DNA of 64,000 bases from Candidatus Vecturithrix granuli (GCA_000739535.1 DF820480.1:42266-106265); one strand, 5' to 3'; positions 15,802-25,535 are shown, counted from the stretch's first letter. Program-made: numbers and translations. Notes: generated from the sequence alone by a model not told the origin.

Positions 15802-17829
15802 ATGAGAAGATGCTTAGTGCTTTTTGTATGTTTGACATTATTTTGGTCCGGAATCACATTTGGAGAAGGCTCTACCGTTCAAAATCCCATGGGGGTGCCG
15901 GCAGGAAAGTTCCCGGGCCAGTGGGACCTTCAAGAGTTTGAGAAACTGGCAAATGTGACGCTGACATTTAAGGAAAACCCCGACATTGCAAAGTATAATG
16001 CGATGATCGTCGGGAATCCGCCTCTCCCTCCAGTAAAAGACCGTATTCCAGAGGAGGCCTTGGTGCTTCAGCCATACTTTGAAATCGGCCGCTATGGCGG
16101 GCGTCTTCAAGGACATTCAGGGGCGACTGAGGCTGGTACGTCAGATATATTATCATTGCGGCATGTGAACCTAGTGCGTATTTCTGAGGACTATAAGAGC
16201 ATCAAGCCGGACATTGCCAAAGACTGGGAATGGAACGACGATTATACCGAAATTATCTTTACGCTTCGAAAAGGGCACAAGTGGTCTGATGGTCAGCCCT
16301 TTACCGCAGCGGATATTGAGTTCTGGTACAACGATCTGGTTCTCAATCCGCAGATTTATGCGAATCCTCCATCTTATGCAACCCATGCTGGTCAACCTTA
16401 CAAGGTGGAGGCTCTCAACGAAACACAGGTGAAGTTTACTTTTGCAGCGCCCTATCCGGGGTTTCTTTTGTTCTATGCGACAGCCTATGTCCAGCCCTTT
16501 CAGCCGAAACACTTCTATGAACAATACCACATCACATACAATCCTGACGCTGATAAATTGGCAAAGGAAAAGGGATTTAAAGACTGGGCTGAACTTGTGA
16601 ATGTGTTCTATGGCAATAGCGACTGGAAGGATGTCCCGTCGCCCATGCTGAAGGGATTCTTCGACTTTGATGAGCCAACCCTGGAAGCCTTTATCGTTGT
16701 CAAAGATACCCCTAACGGCCGGTTTCATGTGCCGAATCCCTATTTCCATCAGATCGACACCGCAGGGAATCAGTTGCCCTATATCAGCGAGATTGAAGAA
16801 ACTTATGTCCCTGACCTTGAAATATGGAAGCTGAGAATCACCAAAGGGCAGATTGATTATAAGACCCAGGCCATGCTGCTTGAGGATTATCCGCTCTTTA
16901 AGGAGAACGAACAAGCCGGGAACTATACGGTGTATCTGGCGCCTGCTCCAGGAAATAATCAGTGGTATTCCCCCAATACAACTGTGAAAGATCCGGAACT
17001 AAACAAGATTTTCAGCGATGTTCGTTTCCGTCAGGCCTTGTCGCTGGCAATTAACCGGGATGAGATCAATGAACTTATTTACCTGGGCCAGGGCGTGCCG
17101 CAGCAATTTGTCCCAATAGATCCGACAACAACCAATCTGCCTACCCAGGAGGATCTTGAGTACTATGCCAAGTACGATCCGGCCCAGGCCAGGAAACTGC
17201 TGGATGACATGGGATTAAAGGATACGGATGGCGATGGTTTCAGGGAGCGCCTGGACGGAAGCAGACTGGCTATTGATTTATTCCACTCAAATCAGGAACA
17301 ATCGCCGCGGATGCACGAGCTGGTACGCGATTACTGGGCTGCTGTCGGGGTAAGAGTGATGCTGAAGGAAGTCAGCTCAGACGAGTACCGCGCCCGGACG
17401 AACAACAATGATGGCGAACTCGCCACCTGGGGCGGCTCTGATACCAATCCATGGCTGATCCTGACAAACGCCCTGGTTTTTACTCCACCTTTTGGTGGTT
17501 ACTTTACGACGGGAACAGGGTATGGCTGGGCTTCATGGATGCAGAGCGGCGGCAAAGAGGGGGTTGAACCTCCTGCGGATATCAAGCGGCTGTATGAATT
17601 GAGCGATGAGTTTGTGAAATATCCTCTTGATACTCCGGAGAGTAACCGCATTGGCCGTGAAATTATAGATATCCACCTGAGAAATCTGTGGAAGATCGGT
17701 ACGGTAGGCAGCATCCCGCTTCCAATCATAGTCAGCAACAAAATCGGCAATTTCAGTCCTTTTCAGGTGTGGTCTCCGGCCTACTGGGCGTATGCGTACC
17801 GCCCGACTCAATGGTATTTTAAAGAATAA
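15802..17829 (+). CDS. ABC transporter substrate-binding protein, family 5 (peptide/oligosaccharide type)
   Basis: A 675-residue periplasmic binding protein with a signal peptide (residues 1-21). The family-5 cluster is visible in the middle: SLRHVNLVRISEDYKSIKPD, then TLRKGHKWSDGQPFTAADIEFWYNDL, and FRQALSLAINRDEIN in the second lobe. It is longer than the usual 500-550 residues, with an N-terminal extension typical of proteins that bind oligosaccharides rather than peptides. Two permeases and two ATPases follow in the same direction. ATG 15802 follows AAGGAGGAAC. The LacI-type operator supports a sugar as inducer. Confidence 0.9.
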   Translation: MRRCLVLFVCLTLFWSGITFGEGSTVQNPMGVPAGKFPGQWDLQEFEKLANVTLTFKENPDIAKYNAMIVGNPPLPPVKDRIPEEALVLQPYFEIGRYGGRLQGHSGATEAGTSDILSLRHVNLVRISEDYKSIKPDIAKDWEWNDDYTEIIFTLRKGHKWSDGQPFTAADIEFWYNDLVLNPQIYANPPSYATHAGQPYKVEALNETQVKFTFAAPYPGFLLFYATAYVQPFQPKHFYEQYHITYNPDADKLAKEKGFKDWAELVNVFYGNSDWKDVPSPMLKGFFDFDEPTLEAFIVVKDTPNGRFHVPNPYFHQIDTAGNQLPYISEIEETYVPDLEIWKLRITKGQIDYKTQAMLLEDYPLFKENEQAGNYTVYLAPAPGNNQWYSPNTTVKDPELNKIFSDVRFRQALSLAINRDEINELIYLGQGVPQQFVPIDPTTTNLPTQEDLEYYAKYDPAQARKLLDDMGLKDTDGDGFRERLDGSRLAIDLFHSNQEQSPRMHELVRDYWAAVGVRVMLKEVSSDEYRARTNNNDGELATWGGSDTNPWLILTNALVFTPPFGGYFTTGTGYGWASWMQSGGKEGVEPPADIKRLYELSDEFVKYPLDTPESNRIGREIIDIHLRNLWKIGTVGSIPLPIIVSNKIGNFSPFQVWSPAYWAYAYRPTQWYFKE

Positions 17830-17842
17830 CACTGGCATGGGT

Positions 17843-17883
17843 CAGCATAGGGGGTATCACAGTACCCTCTATGCTGTTCTTTT
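17843..17883 (+). terminator. Hairpin terminator after the binding-protein gene
   Basis: CAGCATAGGGGGTA and TACCCTCTATGCTG form a 14-bp stem with one wobble pair and a 6-base loop, followed by TTCTTTT. Partial termination here would make more binding protein than permease. Confidence 0.7.
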
Positions 17884-17890
17884 CCTGTGA

Positions 17891-17997
17891 AACTACAAGG
17901 ATTTCGTGTAGGAAGGATTCTCAAAGGCATGGTTCGATGTCACACCGACCAATTCTCCCTCAGGAATCCTTCCTACAGAAAATCCTTGTAGTTTGAT
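17891..17997. repeat. AAACTACAAGG-family palindromic element
   Basis: The left arm AAACTACAAGGATTTCGTGT and the right arm ending AAAATCCTTGTAGTTT pair over about 33 bp around a 40-base centre. Same family as the elements at 833, 36598, 36701 and 45645. Confidence 0.75.
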
Positions 17998-18090
17998 AAT
18001 GCCAGGTGAGCCGTCCACTCGAAATGATTCCTTTGCAGCAGAGCAGCTCTGGTGACTCTGTCGCAATATTTACAAAAGAGGCGTGTAATC

Positions 18091-19086
18091 ATGATTGGGT
18101 TTATAGTGCGGCGCTTTGCCGGAATGCTGGTAACAATGGTATGTGTTTCAATCCTTGTTTTTTTTATCATGCGGCTGCCCCCGGGAGATTATGCTGAAAG
18201 ACATGCTTTCCGGAAATTCGCCGGATCCGGCACCATTATCACTGAGTCTGATATCCAGGCGCTCAAGGTCAGGTTTGGGCTGAATAAGCCTGGCTGGCGG
18301 CTGTATCTTGACTGGGTATGGGGTATCGTAACCCGTTTTGATTTCGGCCGGGCGTTTACCACAGAAACGTCAGTGAACCATGTTATTGGTCAGCGTTGGA
18401 TTTTAACGCTGGCTCTGCTTGTCGCAGCAATTATCTTAACCTATGGGACAGCTATTCCCATAGGCATCTATGCCGCCATGCACCGGCATTCGCTTACTGA
18501 CTATACCTTAACTGTCGTCAGTTATCTGGGACTTGCGATACCAGGGTTTCTGCTCGCATTAGTGCTGCTCTACTTTATCAGCACCTATTTTGGCGGTACG
18601 GTCGGGGGGCTTTTTTCGCCGCAGTATATAGATGCGCCCTGGAGCATGGCAAAAGTGCTTGATCTGTTAAGTCATCTTGTTATCCCGGCAATTATGCTGG
18701 CCTGGTCAGCGACAGCATTACAGTTGCAGACCGTGCGAGCAACTATGTCTGATGAGATCAACAAACTTTCTGTCACCGCTGCCCGGGCCCGTGGGAATCC
18801 TGAATGGAAAGTCATGGTCAAATATCCAGCCCGTCTTGCGATAAATCCTGTCGCCGGGAGCATCGGTTTTGATGTGAACCGCATCTTTTCAGATCTACCC
18901 ATCGTGGCGCTTGTACTTGGACTCTCGGATCTGGGGGAACTCCTCATCAAGTCCTATATTGATCTGGATATGTATGTTGCCGGCACCATCTTGCTGCTGC
19001 TAACGTTCGTGGTGGTTGTGATGAATTTCTTTTCCGACATCCTACTGGCATTTTTGGATCCGCGGATTAAACTTCTGGGAAACTAA
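18091..19086 (+). CDS. ABC transporter permease (DppB type)
   Basis: A 331-residue integral membrane permease. It starts with the typical IVRRFAGMLVTMVCVSILVF helix and has the R-x-PPGD loop of DppB-like proteins, then membrane helices near residues 105-130, 145-170, 190-220 and 295-320. The EAA-type coupling loop is around TAARARGNPEWKVMVKYPAR. An in-frame GTG at 18052 lacks a ribosome site; ATG 18091 follows AAGAGG. Acts in the inner membrane with the DppC-type permease at 19155. Confidence 0.9.
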   Translation: MIGFIVRRFAGMLVTMVCVSILVFFIMRLPPGDYAERHAFRKFAGSGTIITESDIQALKVRFGLNKPGWRLYLDWVWGIVTRFDFGRAFTTETSVNHVIGQRWILTLALLVAAIILTYGTAIPIGIYAAMHRHSLTDYTLTVVSYLGLAIPGFLLALVLLYFISTYFGGTVGGLFSPQYIDAPWSMAKVLDLLSHLVIPAIMLAWSATALQLQTVRATMSDEINKLSVTAARARGNPEWKVMVKYPARLAINPVAGSIGFDVNRIFSDLPIVALVLGLSDLGELLIKSYIDLDMYVAGTILLLLTFVVVVMNFFSDILLAFLDPRIKLLGN

Positions 19087-19106
19087 AAGAAGGGAGTCAA
19101 GCATAG

Positions 19107-19134
19107 AAACCGGGTTTTTCGAAAAACCCGGTTT
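19107..19134. repeat. AACCGGGTTT hairpin between permease genes
   Basis: A near-perfect 28-base palindrome (AAACCGGGTTTTTC then GAAAAACCCGGTTT). The same sequence recurs at 25536, 50119 and 60755, where it follows stop codons. Here it lies inside an operon, so it may attenuate rather than end transcription. Confidence 0.7.
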
Positions 19135-19154
19135 CTTACACTGGAGAGAGTGGA

Positions 19155-20360
19155 ATGATGAGTGTTACTGGTACCAAAGATATTCCGGCAGGAGACGCCG
19201 CCCAATTATCCCCGCAGGCCCTGAAATACTATTCTGCGACCCAGTGGCAGCTTATTTGGAGGCGCTTCAAGAAACACCGGACGGCTCTGGCAGGAGGCTG
19301 CGTCCTCCTTTTTATGCTGTTTATTGGGGCGTTTGCTGGTTTCCTCGCGCCTTATGGAGGGACGACGCGCAACAGACAGTATGTGATGGGGCCTCCCCAA
19401 ATTCCCCATTTCTGGGACGAAGACGGGCTTTCTTTCCGCCCTTTTATTTATGGAGTCAAGACCGCGCGTGACCCTGTGACTCTACGGGCAGTCCCGGTTG
19501 TAGATAGAAACGTTCGCAAGCCAATCTACTTTTTTGTCCGGGCAGAAACATACACATTTCTCGGACTTTTTAAAACCAATATCCATCTTTTTGGTCTGCA
19601 CAAGGACCTGTCCCCGTATTTTCAGGCAGAGGAAATTCCTCAGAATGTGCAGATAGATATGATCCATCTGTTCGGAACAGATGACATGGGGCGGGATCTT
19701 TTTTCTCGGCTGCTGTATGGTACCTGGACCTCTCTCACCATCGGGATTATCGGGGTGCTTATTGCCTTTGTGCTTGCCCTGATTATAGGGGGCATCGCAG
19801 GGTATTACAGCGGCTGGATTGACTATGGAATTCAGCGGTTTACGGAAATCGTACGCGTCGTGCCGGTTATACCGCTATACATGGGGCTTGCGGCTGCGTT
19901 TCCCAAGGAATGGTCAACACAGCAGATCTACTTTGCCATGACGCTTATTCTCGGACTGGTTGGATGGCCGACATTGGCAAGGCGCATCAGGGGCCAACTG
20001 TTATCATTGAGAGATGAAGATTATGTTGTTGCCGCACGCCTGGCCGGCGCCGGACCGGCCCGGATCATCGCGCGCCACATGCTGCCCTCTTTCACCAGCT
20101 ACATCATCGTCGATCTGGTCATCTCATTCCCCTACATGATCCTGTCTGAAACAGCGTTAAGCTTTGTCGGACTTGGGCTGCGGCCTCCCTCGATCAGTTG
20201 GGGAGTTCTGCTGCGAAATGCCCAGAATGTCAGGACAATTCAACAAGCTCCGTGGCTGTTTATCCCGGCCGGCTTCGTGATTGTGGCCGTGCTGGCGTTC
20301 ACAATCCTGGGCGACGGAGTACGGGATGCTGCTGATCCTTACATGGTGAGCAGTTCCTGA
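19155..20360 (+). CDS. ABC transporter permease (DppC type)
   Basis: A 401-residue permease with a cytoplasmic N-terminus (about 50 residues), a first helix near 50-70, and then an unusually long periplasmic loop of about 100 residues as in oligosaccharide-type DppC proteins. After FGTDDMGRDLFSRLLYGT, the DppC signature, come five further helices. The EAA loop is VAARLAGAGPARIIARHMLP. It partners the permease at 18091. ATG 19155 or the next codon (19158) could start, behind GGAGAGAG. Confidence 0.9.
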   Translation: MMSVTGTKDIPAGDAAQLSPQALKYYSATQWQLIWRRFKKHRTALAGGCVLLFMLFIGAFAGFLAPYGGTTRNRQYVMGPPQIPHFWDEDGLSFRPFIYGVKTARDPVTLRAVPVVDRNVRKPIYFFVRAETYTFLGLFKTNIHLFGLHKDLSPYFQAEEIPQNVQIDMIHLFGTDDMGRDLFSRLLYGTWTSLTIGIIGVLIAFVLALIIGGIAGYYSGWIDYGIQRFTEIVRVVPVIPLYMGLAAAFPKEWSTQQIYFAMTLILGLVGWPTLARRIRGQLLSLRDEDYVVAARLAGAGPARIIARHMLPSFTSYIIVDLVISFPYMILSETALSFVGLGLRPPSISWGVLLRNAQNVRTIQQAPWLFIPAGFVIVAVLAFTILGDGVRDAADPYMVSSS

Positions 20361-20380
20361 TAACACTTATAGTGCTTTGG

Positions 20381-20487
20381 GACAGAAGTTCTTACTATCA
20401 GGATTTGTCGGACCCTGTCGGACAAGTCTGAGTTATTCGACAAGGCCACCTCAGTCAAGGATTTCCGAGGTAGTAAAACTTCTGTCT
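20381..20487. repeat. Imperfect long palindrome
   Basis: The left arm GACAGAAGTTCTTACTATC pairs loosely with the right arm ending AAAACTTCTGTC, with smaller stems inside (GTCGGACcctGTCGGAC and others). It is followed 16 bases later by a GGTAGTGG miniature element, so this gap between permease and ATPase holds two different insertions. Confidence 0.5.
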
Positions 20488-20503
20488 AAGAGCAATAATT
20501 TTT

Positions 20504-20618
20504 GGTAGTGGCTACCTTGTACATGATGACCGGTCGTCGAGCGGAGTCGAGACGAGCACGCAGGCGTTCCCTTCGACTTCGCTCAGGGAACGTGCATCAT
20601 GTACAGGATACCACTACC
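20504..20618. mobile_element. GGTAGTGG miniature inverted-repeat element, copy 1
   Basis: Bounded by GGTAGTGG and CCACTACC, 115 bp. It is flanked by TAATTTTT on the left and TAATTTCT on the right, an 8-bp target-site duplication with one mismatch. The interior contains CGAGCGGAGTCGAGACGAG and TTCGACTTCGCTCAGGGAAC. It is nearly the reverse complement of the copy at 57957. It has no coding capacity, so it must move using a transposase encoded elsewhere. Confidence 0.8.
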
Positions 20619-20667
20619 TAATTTCTCACATAAGAGTTTCAGTTTACGAAAGAGGAGTGACAGGTTT

Positions 20668-21723
20668 ATGAGCTGCACAGCAAAACCCGCTTCAGGACAA
20701 ACGGGGACAATGGATGCCGGTGAAGACAATATTATTCAGGTAAAGGGGCTTGAGATTTCTTTTAAAACGGATGAGGGCCTTATCCGCGCTGTAGATGGCG
20801 TTGATTTTTCAGTAGGACGGGGCAGAACCCTTGGGCTGGTAGGCGAGAGCGGTTCAGGAAAGAGCGTCAGTACCTGGGCGATTATGAAGCTTTTGCCGAA
20901 GAGCGCTGTGATCCATGAAAACTCTTCCATTCTGCTGAAACGGAAGGATGGAAATGTTATTGATATTACGAAGCTCAACTCTTCAGGACAGATGATTGAA
21001 GATATCCGCGGCGGCGATGTTTCTATCGTTTTCCAGGAACCCATGAGCTCCTTTTCGCCGGTCTATACAATCGGCAACCAGATTTCAGAAGCAATCATGC
21101 TGCATCGTCGCTTAAGTAAGCAGGAGGCCAGAGAAATTGCGGTGAATATGCTTGACCGCGTAGGCATTCCTAATCCTGCCCGGCGCTTTAACGAATATCC
21201 CTTTGAACTGTCTGGCGGTATGCGGCAGCGCGCAATGATTGCCATAGCGTTATGCACGCATCCTTCCCTGTTAATTGCCGACGAACCGACGACAGCTCTG
21301 GATGTGACCATTCAGGCTCAAGTGCTGGAATTGATGAAGGAACTGCAGAGTGATTTAAACATGTCAACGATTTTTATTACCCATAACCTGGGGGTCATTG
21401 CTCAAATGGCTGACGAGATTGCGGTGATGTACCTCGGAGGCATCGTCGAACGCGGCCTATGCCGCGACATCTTTTTTGATCCCAAACACCCCTACACCGT
21501 GAATCTGTTACGGGCGATTCCGCGTTTGGGCAGGGCGCGGAATCAGCGCCTTGTGCCGATTTCGGGCATGATTCCCAGCCCACTGGAGCGGCCGCCGGGC
21601 TGCCGCTTTCATACTCGCTGCGAACAGATGATCCCTGGACGCTGTAATGTGTATATCCCTGAAACAGTCAAGATAACTGAAAACCATACGGTTGATTGCT
21701 TTCTCTACTCAGATTCAGTTTGA
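20668..21723 (+). CDS. ABC transporter ATP-binding protein (DppD type)
   Basis: A 351-residue ATPase with Walker A GESGSGKS, Q-loop VFQEPMSSFSP, signature LSGGMRQRAMIA, Walker B LLIADEPTTALD and H-loop ITHNLG. The C-terminal oligopeptide-transporter extension contains CRFHTRC and a later Cys, a conserved cysteine pattern that may hold an iron-sulfur cluster. The frame is open from 20599, but that codon lies inside the miniature element; ATG 20668 has AGAGGAG in front. Confidence 0.9.
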   Translation: MSCTAKPASGQTGTMDAGEDNIIQVKGLEISFKTDEGLIRAVDGVDFSVGRGRTLGLVGESGSGKSVSTWAIMKLLPKSAVIHENSSILLKRKDGNVIDITKLNSSGQMIEDIRGGDVSIVFQEPMSSFSPVYTIGNQISEAIMLHRRLSKQEAREIAVNMLDRVGIPNPARRFNEYPFELSGGMRQRAMIAIALCTHPSLLIADEPTTALDVTIQAQVLELMKELQSDLNMSTIFITHNLGVIAQMADEIAVMYLGGIVERGLCRDIFFDPKHPYTVNLLRAIPRLGRARNQRLVPISGMIPSPLERPPGCRFHTRCEQMIPGRCNVYIPETVKITENHTVDCFLYSDSV

Positions 21724-21754
21724 CCGTCCGGAAGTTGTGTGAAGGAGCAACCAG

Positions 21755-22780
21755 ATGTCGAAGGAAACATGGAAATTGCTGGAAGTTGAGGATCTCAAAA
21801 AACACTTTCCTTTAAGGAAAGGACGCCTGGGTTTAAAGGATATTGAAACAGTTAAGGCTGTAGATGGCGTCAGTTTTTACATTAACCAGGGAGAAACCTT
21901 CGGTTTAGTCGGAGAGAGCGGATCAGGCAAGACAACTGTAGGACGGACGATTCTGCGGGCGATTGAGCCTGACAGCGGCAAGGTGATGATCCGGCTGACG
22001 CCGGAAGAAGCGACTGATATCCTGGCGCTTGACAGGAAACATCTCAAGGCGTTCCGGAAGCAGATGCAACTGATCTTTCAGGATCCCTATTCCTCTCTCA
22101 ATCCAAGAATGACTGTCAGAGATATTATTGCCGAACCCCTTATAATCAATAAAATCTACAATGGATCTCAACTTGAGGAACGTGTCCGTGAAATAGCGAA
22201 TCAATGCCGGTTAAACGTTGAACATCTGCGCCGCTTCCCCCATGCCTTCAGCGGAGGACAACGGCAGCGGATCGGGATAGCCCGCGCTCTGGCATTGAAT
22301 CCCAGGCTCATTGTCTGTGATGAACCGGTTTCCGCCCTGGATGTCTCGGTACAGGCAGAGATACTGAATCTGCTTATAGATCTTCAAAATACGCTGAGCT
22401 TGACCTATCTCTTTGTCGCTCACGATTTAAGCGTCATTGAGTATATCTGCGACCGGATAGGGGTCATGTATCTTGGCCGCATTGTTGAAATGGCGCCGAC
22501 AGTGGAGCTATTTTCAAGACCTCTCCATCCATATACCGAGGCGCTGATGTCAGCTATCCCGGCCCCGGATCCTGATGCCCCCATGAAACCTGCCATACTT
22601 CAAGGGGAAATTCCCAGTCCCACCAATCCTCCCTCAGGCTGCCACCTGCATCCGCGCTGCAGGTATGCCCAGGAAATCTGTAGAAAGGAAAGGCCGGAGT
22701 GGAAGGAGTATGGCCCAGACCATTTTTCGGCCTGCCACTTTTCCAGCACACTGGATTTGATGGCGACAACGTCAGGTTAA
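21755..22780 (+). CDS. ABC transporter ATP-binding protein (DppF type)
   Basis: A 341-residue ATPase: KKHFPLRKG at the N-terminus typical of DppF/OppF, Walker A GESGSGKTT, Q-loop IFQDPYSSLNPRM, signature FSGGQRQRIGIA, Walker B LIVCDEPVSALD, H-loop VAHDLS. The C-terminal CHLHPRC cysteine pattern is present as in the DppD-type partner. It is the last gene of the five-gene transporter operon. Confidence 0.92.
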   Translation: MSKETWKLLEVEDLKKHFPLRKGRLGLKDIETVKAVDGVSFYINQGETFGLVGESGSGKTTVGRTILRAIEPDSGKVMIRLTPEEATDILALDRKHLKAFRKQMQLIFQDPYSSLNPRMTVRDIIAEPLIINKIYNGSQLEERVREIANQCRLNVEHLRRFPHAFSGGQRQRIGIARALALNPRLIVCDEPVSALDVSVQAEILNLLIDLQNTLSLTYLFVAHDLSVIEYICDRIGVMYLGRIVEMAPTVELFSRPLHPYTEALMSAIPAPDPDAPMKPAILQGEIPSPTNPPSGCHLHPRCRYAQEICRKERPEWKEYGPDHFSACHFSSTLDLMATTSG

Positions 22781-22793
22781 GAGATAAGAAAAA

Positions 22794-23075
22794 CGCCGTA
22801 AAAGTCCCGAAGGGACGGAATATGGTAGCCCAGGGTGTCAGTGAAAATCCGACGTGTGTACCCTCCCCTCTCCGCTGAATTAGGGGAGGGATGGGGTCAG
22901 GCGCTCCCTCCCGTAATTTAGGGGAGGGATGGGGTGGGGTCAGGAGTTTTTTCCGGTAGCTCTAAGCAGGCAGAGCTGTTAAGTTCTGCCATACTCCTCA
23001 TCTCGACTTCGCTCGATGACCGGAAGACCCGACGTCGAGCGGAGTGGACGTCGAGCGAAGTCGAGACGACTTTAG
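22794..23075. repeat. Mosaic of intergenic repeats
   Basis: The first 85 bases (AAAAGTCCCGAAGGGACGG, then GGTAGCCCAGGGTGTCAG) closely match, inverted, the right half of the large palindrome at 49236-49450. Two direct copies of TTAGGGGAGGGATGGGGT follow, then ATCTCGACTTCGCTCGATGA and inverted copies of GACGTCGAGCG. No gene is visible. Confidence 0.6.
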
Positions 23076-23098
23076 GCGAGAATTGAACAGGCCTGGGG

Positions 23099-23929
23099 TT
23101 AAGCAGCGGTCCCTGATTTTACCGTTTCGATCATGGCCTCTATTTTTTTAGCAGCCTCCAACGCTTGAACCAGGAACTCCATTTCTATAGTGAATCCGGT
23201 TTTATGAATAGCACATTCCAGATTCACCGCTTTGTTGTATGGCGACTCAGCAATTATTCTTGTAAGCCTGTCCCAATCTACTCTTCCGGTAAAGGGAATT
23301 TTATGCTGATCAGAGGTGCCGTCATTATCATGCAGATGGAGAGAAATAAGCCGCTCTTTTCTTGGTTCAAGCCAGTCAAGCCCGCTGCCTTTCAGAAAGT
23401 TGCCGTGACCTGAATCATAGCAGATTCCAATATAATCAGGACTATAGTTGTCAAGTCCAAGATTGACCAGGAAAGGCGTATTCATCACGTTTTCCAGGGC
23501 GAACCTGACACCATGGCTTTTCGCAAAAGGCTGCAGCTCATCAAGGGAGCGCAATAGTCTGTCTCCGTGCTTTTCCCTGGAGTCAGATTCATCCGGCGTG
23601 TTTGAAGGATGCATGATAATCACATCTGTCTCAAGCCTTGCGGCCATTTCAATGCGGTTTTTTACCAGATCCACCCCAGCCTGACGCTCATACTCCAGGC
23701 TTGAAACCCAGTATTTTTCCTTCCCTGCTGTGGCGTGCAGATCGTTAAGCTTCAGACCATACTCATCAAGCCACTTTTTAATTTGAACGATTTCAGAATC
23801 ACCGTATAAAAAATCCGTATCCCAATGGTGGCACCAATGGATATGGGTAAAACCTGCATCAGCGATCTTCCTCAGGTATGGCTGAGGAGAGTCTATACTC
23901 TTCACATAATCACTTGTCATTGAATACAT
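23099..23929 (-). CDS. Sugar phosphate isomerase/epimerase (xylose-isomerase-like TIM barrel)
   Basis: A 276-residue AP-endonuclease-2-type TIM barrel. HIHWCHHWDTDF near the N-terminus, DVIIMHPSNTPDE in mid-chain, FALENVMNT, GICYDSGHGN and SLHLHDNDG give the divalent-metal His, Glu and Asp ligands in the usual order. Family members interconvert keto and aldo sugars or epimerise them. It is transcribed away from the GH4 glycosidase gene across a shared promoter gap and most likely handles a product of that locus. Ribosome site GAGGGAAA. Confidence 0.88.
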   Translation of the reverse strand: MYSMTSDYVKSIDSPQPYLRKIADAGFTHIHWCHHWDTDFLYGDSEIVQIKKWLDEYGLKLNDLHATAGKEKYWVSSLEYERQAGVDLVKNRIEMAARLETDVIIMHPSNTPDESDSREKHGDRLLRSLDELQPFAKSHGVRFALENVMNTPFLVNLGLDNYSPDYIGICYDSGHGNFLKGSGLDWLEPRKERLISLHLHDNDGTSDQHKIPFTGRVDWDRLTRIIAESPYNKAVNLECAIHKTGFTIEMEFLVQALEAAKKIEAMIETVKSGTAA

Positions 23930-24053
23930 GTATTTTCCCTCGTCATTTTACTTGTCAACTTAGAGTAGATTGTATATTGAGTCAGAAGGGAGTTAAAGGA
24001 GGATACCAAAGAAGTCAAGCACAATGAGTAAAAAAAATTCTTCCTGTAAACAT

Positions 24054-24116
24054 CTGGAGTGCGAAAGTTCTACTTTCGCCCGCGTTACGCGCGAAAGTAG
24101 AACTTTCGCACTCCAG
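24054..24116. repeat. CTGGAGTGCGAAAGTTC palindrome
   Basis: Arms CTGGAGTGCGAAAGTTCTAC and GTAGAACTTTCGCACTCCAG are perfect over 25 bp. A second copy is at 41944-42003, and the sequence AATTCTTCCTGTAAA borders both copies, so the two loci share a larger composite element. Here it fills the divergent promoter gap between 23929 and 24170. Confidence 0.8.
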
Positions 24117-24169
24117 CCTGGCCGATAAAATGATAGCTAAGGATTAAAAAAATAAGGAGGGAAAAAACT

Positions 24170-25534
24170 ATGAGCAGTAAAATTGTTCTAATTGGGGCGG
24201 GAAGTGCAATGTTTGGTCTTGGTTCTGTAGGTAATATTTTCAAAAACAAAGCGTTGCAAGGCAGTACGGTCGTACTGCACGATATTAATCCGCAAGCTCT
24301 GAGCAAAGTTGAGAGAATTGCCCGGGGGTATATGGAAGAGCACCAACTTCCTTATACCCTGGTTGCGACGACTTCGCGGCAAGAGGCGCTGCGGGGAGCG
24401 AATTTTTGCATTCTTGCCATTGAAATCGGCAATCGCTACGAATTGTGGGAGCAGGATTGGAAAATTCCGCTGCAATACGGCATTCATCAGGTGTACGGCG
24501 AAAACGGCGGCCCTGGTGGCTTATTCCATTCTTTACGGATTATTCCGCCAATTCTTGAGATTTGCAGCGACATTCAAAAGCTCTGTCCCAATGCATATCT
24601 GTTCAATCTCAGCAACCCCATGACCCGCATTTGTCTGGCGATTACGCGCAAATTTCCTGAACTCAAAGTCATCGGATTATGTCATGAAGTTGTCTCCTTA
24701 ATGGAACACCTCCCGAAAATTCTCAATACGCCCTGGTCGAATCTCCAGATCAAAGCCGGAGGCTTGAACCATTTCAGCGTGCTGCTCGAAGCGATCTATA
24801 AAGACACGGGTAAAGACGCGTATCCTGAAATCCGCACTAAAGCTCCGGCCTACTTCGAACGCCTGCCGGAACAATCTTATGAAAATCTGGGGGCTATGAA
24901 AGAGATGTTAGATGCGGCGCGCGGCAGCGGCGAGCGTCTTCCCAGTCGGCAGCATGTCTGGGCCGAACGCGAACTATTCAAGGTGATTCTGGAAAAATTC
25001 GGGCTACTGCCGATTACTACCGACAGCCATGTCGGCGAATACATCCAATGGGCGCATTCGGTAGTTGATCACAAAGGCATCTTAGATTTCTATAATTTTT
25101 ACAAAAAATGGTGTTTGGAGCAAGTGCCGGAATCGAGAATTAAGGGTACCCTGGAAATCGAATACTGGCGCGAAATCCCGATTATCGAAGGCATTCTCAC
25201 GGATTCCCACCAGGAAGAACTGGCAGTGAATATTCCGAATAACGGTTTGATCGAGAATCTATCACCCGATATGGTCGTTGAAGTGCCGGCGACTGTGGAT
25301 AAAGACGGCGTGCATGGCGTTAAACTCGGAAAACTGCCCAGAGGCTTTGCCGGTCTGCTCAATAATCAGGTCGCAGTGAACGATTTGACCGTTGAAGCGG
25401 TGCTGACCGGTTCCCGTGAACTGGCGTTGCAAGCCTTGTTAGTCGATCCGGTGGTTGATAACGTGGCCGCCGCCGAAGCCGCCTTAGACGCGATTCTTGA
25501 ATATCAGCAAGACTATCTTGGGTATATTCGTTAA
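24170..25534 (+). CDS. Glycoside hydrolase family 4 (alpha-glucosidase/alpha-galacturonidase-like)
   Basis: A 454-residue NAD-dependent GH4 enzyme. IGAGSAMFGLG at residues 7-17 is the NAD+ site. NLSNPMTRIC, then GLCHEVV with the metal-binding Cys-His, and GGLNHFSVLL are family signatures. GH4 enzymes cleave by oxidation at C3, elimination, hydration and reduction, needing NAD+ and a divalent metal, normally Mn2+. Which glycoside is used cannot be told; GLCHE rather than GVCHG suits the alpha-glucosidase/galacturonidase branch. ATG 24170 follows AAGGAGGG. Confidence 0.9.
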   Translation: MSSKIVLIGAGSAMFGLGSVGNIFKNKALQGSTVVLHDINPQALSKVERIARGYMEEHQLPYTLVATTSRQEALRGANFCILAIEIGNRYELWEQDWKIPLQYGIHQVYGENGGPGGLFHSLRIIPPILEICSDIQKLCPNAYLFNLSNPMTRICLAITRKFPELKVIGLCHEVVSLMEHLPKILNTPWSNLQIKAGGLNHFSVLLEAIYKDTGKDAYPEIRTKAPAYFERLPEQSYENLGAMKEMLDAARGSGERLPSRQHVWAERELFKVILEKFGLLPITTDSHVGEYIQWAHSVVDHKGILDFYNFYKKWCLEQVPESRIKGTLEIEYWREIPIIEGILTDSHQEELAVNIPNNGLIENLSPDMVVEVPATVDKDGVHGVKLGKLPRGFAGLLNNQVAVNDLTVEAVLTGSRELALQALLVDPVVDNVAAAEAALDAILEYQQDYLGYIR

Positions 25535-25535
25535 A

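Noticed and set aside
24054..24116. CRISPR repeat candidate (second copy at 41944)
   Set aside because: Only two distant copies, each a full palindrome without spacers; a dispersed intergenic element fits better.
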